Positions 61,774-64,000 of a stretch of 64,000 bases of DNA are shown piece by piece. The position numbers and the translations under genes were made by a program. How positions within the stretch are numbered: the stretch's first letter is position 1; each line of letters starts with the position of its first letter. The DNA is taken from the NCBI RefSeq assembly GCF_001314995.1, contig NZ_CP012938.1, forward strand, positions 3,224,001 to 3,288,000, given 5' to 3'. The notes beneath the pieces are model-generated. The model saw only the letters and a program-made list of their open reading frames with translations, searched no databases and was not told where the DNA came from. This stretch comes from Bacteroides ovatus (lineage in GTDB: Bacteria > Bacteroidota > Bacteroidia > Bacteroidales > Bacteroidaceae).

Positions 61774-63822
61774 ATGTTTACCAGAAAGATGAAAATCGTT
61801 TTATTGCTTTTTGTATTGTTCTGCCTTGCAGATAATGCTAATGCTACACCTCGCTGGCGTATTCTGGATAGTGGAGCGATAGAATGGCAAATAGACGGTC
61901 GGCTCCCCCATTATGACCATATTGAAATGAGCGGTTTAAAGGTTTCAGCGGTATTACGTTATGGCGTAAACGGCGATGGGCAATTTGTGATGGAACGTTC
62001 AATGATATGGCCTATGTTGCGGACGATACCCAACAATACACATGCAAGCCTGATGCAACGATTTGCAATTGATTACGCTTCTTTGTTGTTAGTTAATGGT
62101 ATGGCTCTCAACAATGAAAAAGTGAAATCGATATGTATCGACGGACGACTCACGGTAGTAAGCCTTTTTGCTATTGGATACCAGAATACAGGTACGGCAC
62201 GCAATAGAGAGCCAGTACCTGTAGTCGAACTTACGAGATCATTCTTTCCTTCAACAGACAAACCGATGCTTTGTGAACGTTATACGGTCAAGAATATCTC
62301 ATCAAAACCTATTTCTGTTATTGTACCTTTTCAAAAAGCCGTTTACAAAACCGATCCTGTAAAAGGAGTGGATGGATCATACACTATAGTTACCTCTATA
62401 CAAAATAAGGAAGACTGTTTATACACTATTGCTCCTAAAGAATCATTGACTTTCGACGCTTCTGTTCAGGCTTATAAAAAAGGAGAGAAAGAATTGATAG
62501 TCGATATAGCAGACGAGGAACATAAACGAATGGCCTTTGTCGACAAGATATGGAACAATCTTAGCTTTGTCTCCCCTGATCCGGTAGTAAATACAGCATT
62601 TGCTTTTGCTAAAGTAAGAGCAGCAGAGAGTATCTTTGCTACCGGAGGAGGATTCATGCACAGTCCTGGAGGAGAATCATATTATGCAGCTGTTTGGGCG
62701 AATGACCAAGCGGAGTATGCCAATCCTTTCTTTCCCTTTTTGGGTTATGATATCGGAAACGCGTCCGCATTAAACTCATTCAGGCTTTTTGCCCGCTTCA
62801 TGAATTCTGATTACAAACCCATACCCAGCTCTATCATTGCCGAGGGGAAGGATACCTGGAACGGGGCTGGCGATCGTGGCGATGCAGCGATGATAGCTTA
62901 TGGGGCCGCCCGTTATGCACTAGCCAAAGCAGATAAAAAGGAAGCACAAGAGTTATGGCCCTTGATTGAGTGGTGTCTGGAATACTGCAAAAGAAAAATA
63001 AATGCTTCCGGAATTGTGACTTCAGATGCTGATGAGCTTGAAGGACGCTTTCCAGCAGGTAACGCAAACCTTTGTACATCAAGTTTGTATTATGACGCTC
63101 TGGTATCGGCAAGCTATCTTGCCAAAGAACTTGGCAAGCAGTCTTCTGTTTCAAAAGAATATGCCCGGCAGGCGAAAGTATTAAAAAATAATATAAACAA
63201 TTATTTTGGTAGCCGTATAGAAGGGTTCGACAGTTACCGCTATTATGAAGGCAATGATATTTTACGTTCATGGATAGCTATCCCTCTGACAGTCGGGATC
63301 TTTGAAAAGAAGACAGGAACCGTCGAAGCATTATTCTCTCCCCGTTTGTGGAGCAAAGACGGCTTATTGACACAAGCCGGAACAGATACTTTCTGGGACA
63401 GATCTACTCTTTACGCTCTACGAGGAGTGTATAGCGCAGGAGCAAGGGAGAGGGCAATGGAACACATGGCATATTACTCACAGCAACGCCTGCTTGGGGA
63501 ACATGTTCCATATCCTATCGAGGCCTGGCCCGAAGGAAACCAACGGCATTTGTCAGCCGAAAGTGCTTTGTATTGCCGTATAGTAACCGAAGGTATTTTT
63601 GGTATTCGTCCGACAGGATTTAATTCATTCTCACTCTGTCCACAACTACCTGATAAATGGAATTCGATGAGATTGAATAATGTTTCGGCATTTGCATTTT
63701 CGCCGTTTGATATAATCGTTGAACGACAAGGAAATAAAATAAAGACCTATGTGCTACGTAATGGAAAGCCCGTGAAAACATATCACACAGAGAATGGGAA
63801 AGATATAAATATTACCTTCTAA
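61774..63822 (+). CDS. Exported six-hairpin (alpha/alpha)6 glycosidase
   Basis: 682 aa, signal peptide ending NANATP (the in-frame ATG at 61789 is also possible). Residues about 30-260 are a beta-sandwich, residues 265-630 an (alpha/alpha)6 barrel (FATGGGFMHSPGGESYYAAVWANDQAEYANPFFP, GAGDRGDAAMIAYGAARYAL, RHLSAESALYCRIVTEGIFGI) and a short beta tail. The WANDQAEY and WPEGNQRHLSAE segments hold acidic residues fit for catalysis. The fold is that of GH65/GH78/GH94/GH95-type enzymes; I cannot assign the family. It starts 4 bp after the CBM-like gene and closes the operon. Confidence 0.75.
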   Translation: MFTRKMKIVLLLFVLFCLADNANATPRWRILDSGAIEWQIDGRLPHYDHIEMSGLKVSAVLRYGVNGDGQFVMERSMIWPMLRTIPNNTHASLMQRFAIDYASLLLVNGMALNNEKVKSICIDGRLTVVSLFAIGYQNTGTARNREPVPVVELTRSFFPSTDKPMLCERYTVKNISSKPISVIVPFQKAVYKTDPVKGVDGSYTIVTSIQNKEDCLYTIAPKESLTFDASVQAYKKGEKELIVDIADEEHKRMAFVDKIWNNLSFVSPDPVVNTAFAFAKVRAAESIFATGGGFMHSPGGESYYAAVWANDQAEYANPFFPFLGYDIGNASALNSFRLFARFMNSDYKPIPSSIIAEGKDTWNGAGDRGDAAMIAYGAARYALAKADKKEAQELWPLIEWCLEYCKRKINASGIVTSDADELEGRFPAGNANLCTSSLYYDALVSASYLAKELGKQSSVSKEYARQAKVLKNNINNYFGSRIEGFDSYRYYEGNDILRSWIAIPLTVGIFEKKTGTVEALFSPRLWSKDGLLTQAGTDTFWDRSTLYALRGVYSAGARERAMEHMAYYSQQRLLGEHVPYPIEAWPEGNQRHLSAESALYCRIVTEGIFGIRPTGFNSFSLCPQLPDKWNSMRLNNVSAFAFSPFDIIVERQGNKIKTYVLRNGKPVKTYHTENGKDINITF

Positions 63823-63834
63823 AATGGCTTTTAT

Positions 63835-63908
63835 TTAGATATGGACTATGCGGATTCCTACTCCTGATTTTAACTAAATCCGTATTCATCCGTGTAATCC
63901 ATATCTAA
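63835..63908. terminator. Nested inverted repeat between convergent genes
   Basis: TTAGATATGGA (63835-63845) pairs with TCCATATCTAA (63898-63908), and inside it ATGCGGATT (63848-63856) with AATCCGTAT (63877-63885, one mismatch). The inner sequence resembles interspersed Bacteroides repeats of the AATCCGTGTAATCC kind. Likely bidirectional terminator. Confidence 0.6.
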
Positions 63909-63914
63909 TCAATA

Positions 63915-64000
63915 TCATTGTTGGTTTTCTTCTCGGTCTATCCGAATAAACTTCAGAAGTCGTTCTACCGCTTCTTCTTCAGGAATATTTTTCTCCACAC
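63915..64000 (-). CDS. C-terminal end of a gene cut by the right window edge
   Basis: The minus strand is open from 64000 to a TGA at 63917-63915 and reads, in the visible 27 residues, VEKNIPEEEAVERLLKFIRID and a short Glu/Asn/Gln tail. No family can be recognised from this. It is convergent with the glycosidase operon. Confidence 0.5.
   Translation of the reverse strand, partial: VEKNIPEEEAVERLLKFIRIDREENQQ

Overview
The window is from a Bacteroides-type gut bacterium (Bacteroidales). The evidence is several SusC/SusD-type and DUF1735 genes, many secreted lipoproteins, families found mainly in Bacteroidetes (DUF4476, DUF3836, DUF4136, BspA-like leucine-rich repeats), and repeated Bacteroides promoter boxes of the form TAnnTTTG upstream of genes. 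I cannot name the species from the sequence alone.

Layout. Positions 1-9.8 kb look like an acquired, visibly AT-rich island. It holds the N-terminal part of a tyrosine recombinase (cut by the left edge), a palindrome cluster and an orphan Bacteroides hypothetical gene. Next comes a tightly coupled four-gene operon: a C5 cytosine methyltransferase, a protein with two GHKL ATPase modules (Hsp90/MORC-like in front, histidine-kinase-like behind), a receiver-domain protein and a small CHAT/caspase-like protease. A convergent Vsr endonuclease follows, then an MqsR-like toxin with a Panacea-domain antitoxin. From 10 kb to 49 kb the window is mostly chromosomal housekeeping and envelope functions: a TPR-HTH regulator with two lipoproteins, TIGR02757, a MATE pump, a degenerate aspartokinase paralogue with proC, a sigma-54 response regulator, a multidomain CoA-disulfide-reductase/rhodanese/TusA/DsrE protein with a MarR regulator, envelope lipoproteins, a GH3/beta-lactamase fusion with a split 5'-nucleotidase, rplS, a ROK kinase, a MacAB-TolC-like efflux operon, secreted MsrAB, a GT51 transglycosylase, a DUF4476 operon, CvfB, malate dehydrogenase, and a Zn/Cd P-type ATPase with a Fur-family regulator.

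From 49.1 to 51.07 kb there is a 2-kb stretch without a convincing protein gene. It holds two structured RNA genes (one 6S-like rod, one four-way-junction RNA), clusters of CTGACAATAA motifs, a 17-bp perfect inverted repeat running into three direct repeats of 22-bp period, and what looks like the stub of an ATPase gene. From 51.1 kb to the right end lies a polysaccharide utilisation locus under ECF-sigma/FecR control: sigma factor, anti-sigma, SusC with an STN domain, SusD (frameshifted in its first codons), a DUF1735/discoidin surface lipoprotein, a clan GH-D glycosidase, a small CBM-like lipoprotein and a six-hairpin glycosidase.

How the genes may work together. The most striking unit is 2.2-8.0 kb. 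Methyltransferase, kinase, receiver and CHAT protease are joined by a 4-bp overlap, a 0-bp junction and an 8-bp overlap. This suggests a conflict (anti-phage) system in which DNA methylation state or an invader signal is read by the double-ATPase kinase, relayed to the receiver and turned into proteolysis. That scheme is inference from domain content and gene order; I could not run any search to ask whether it has been described. Other items worth checking are the start-codon-sequestering hairpin of msrAB, the susD frameshift, the catalytically degraded aspartokinase and the two RNAs.
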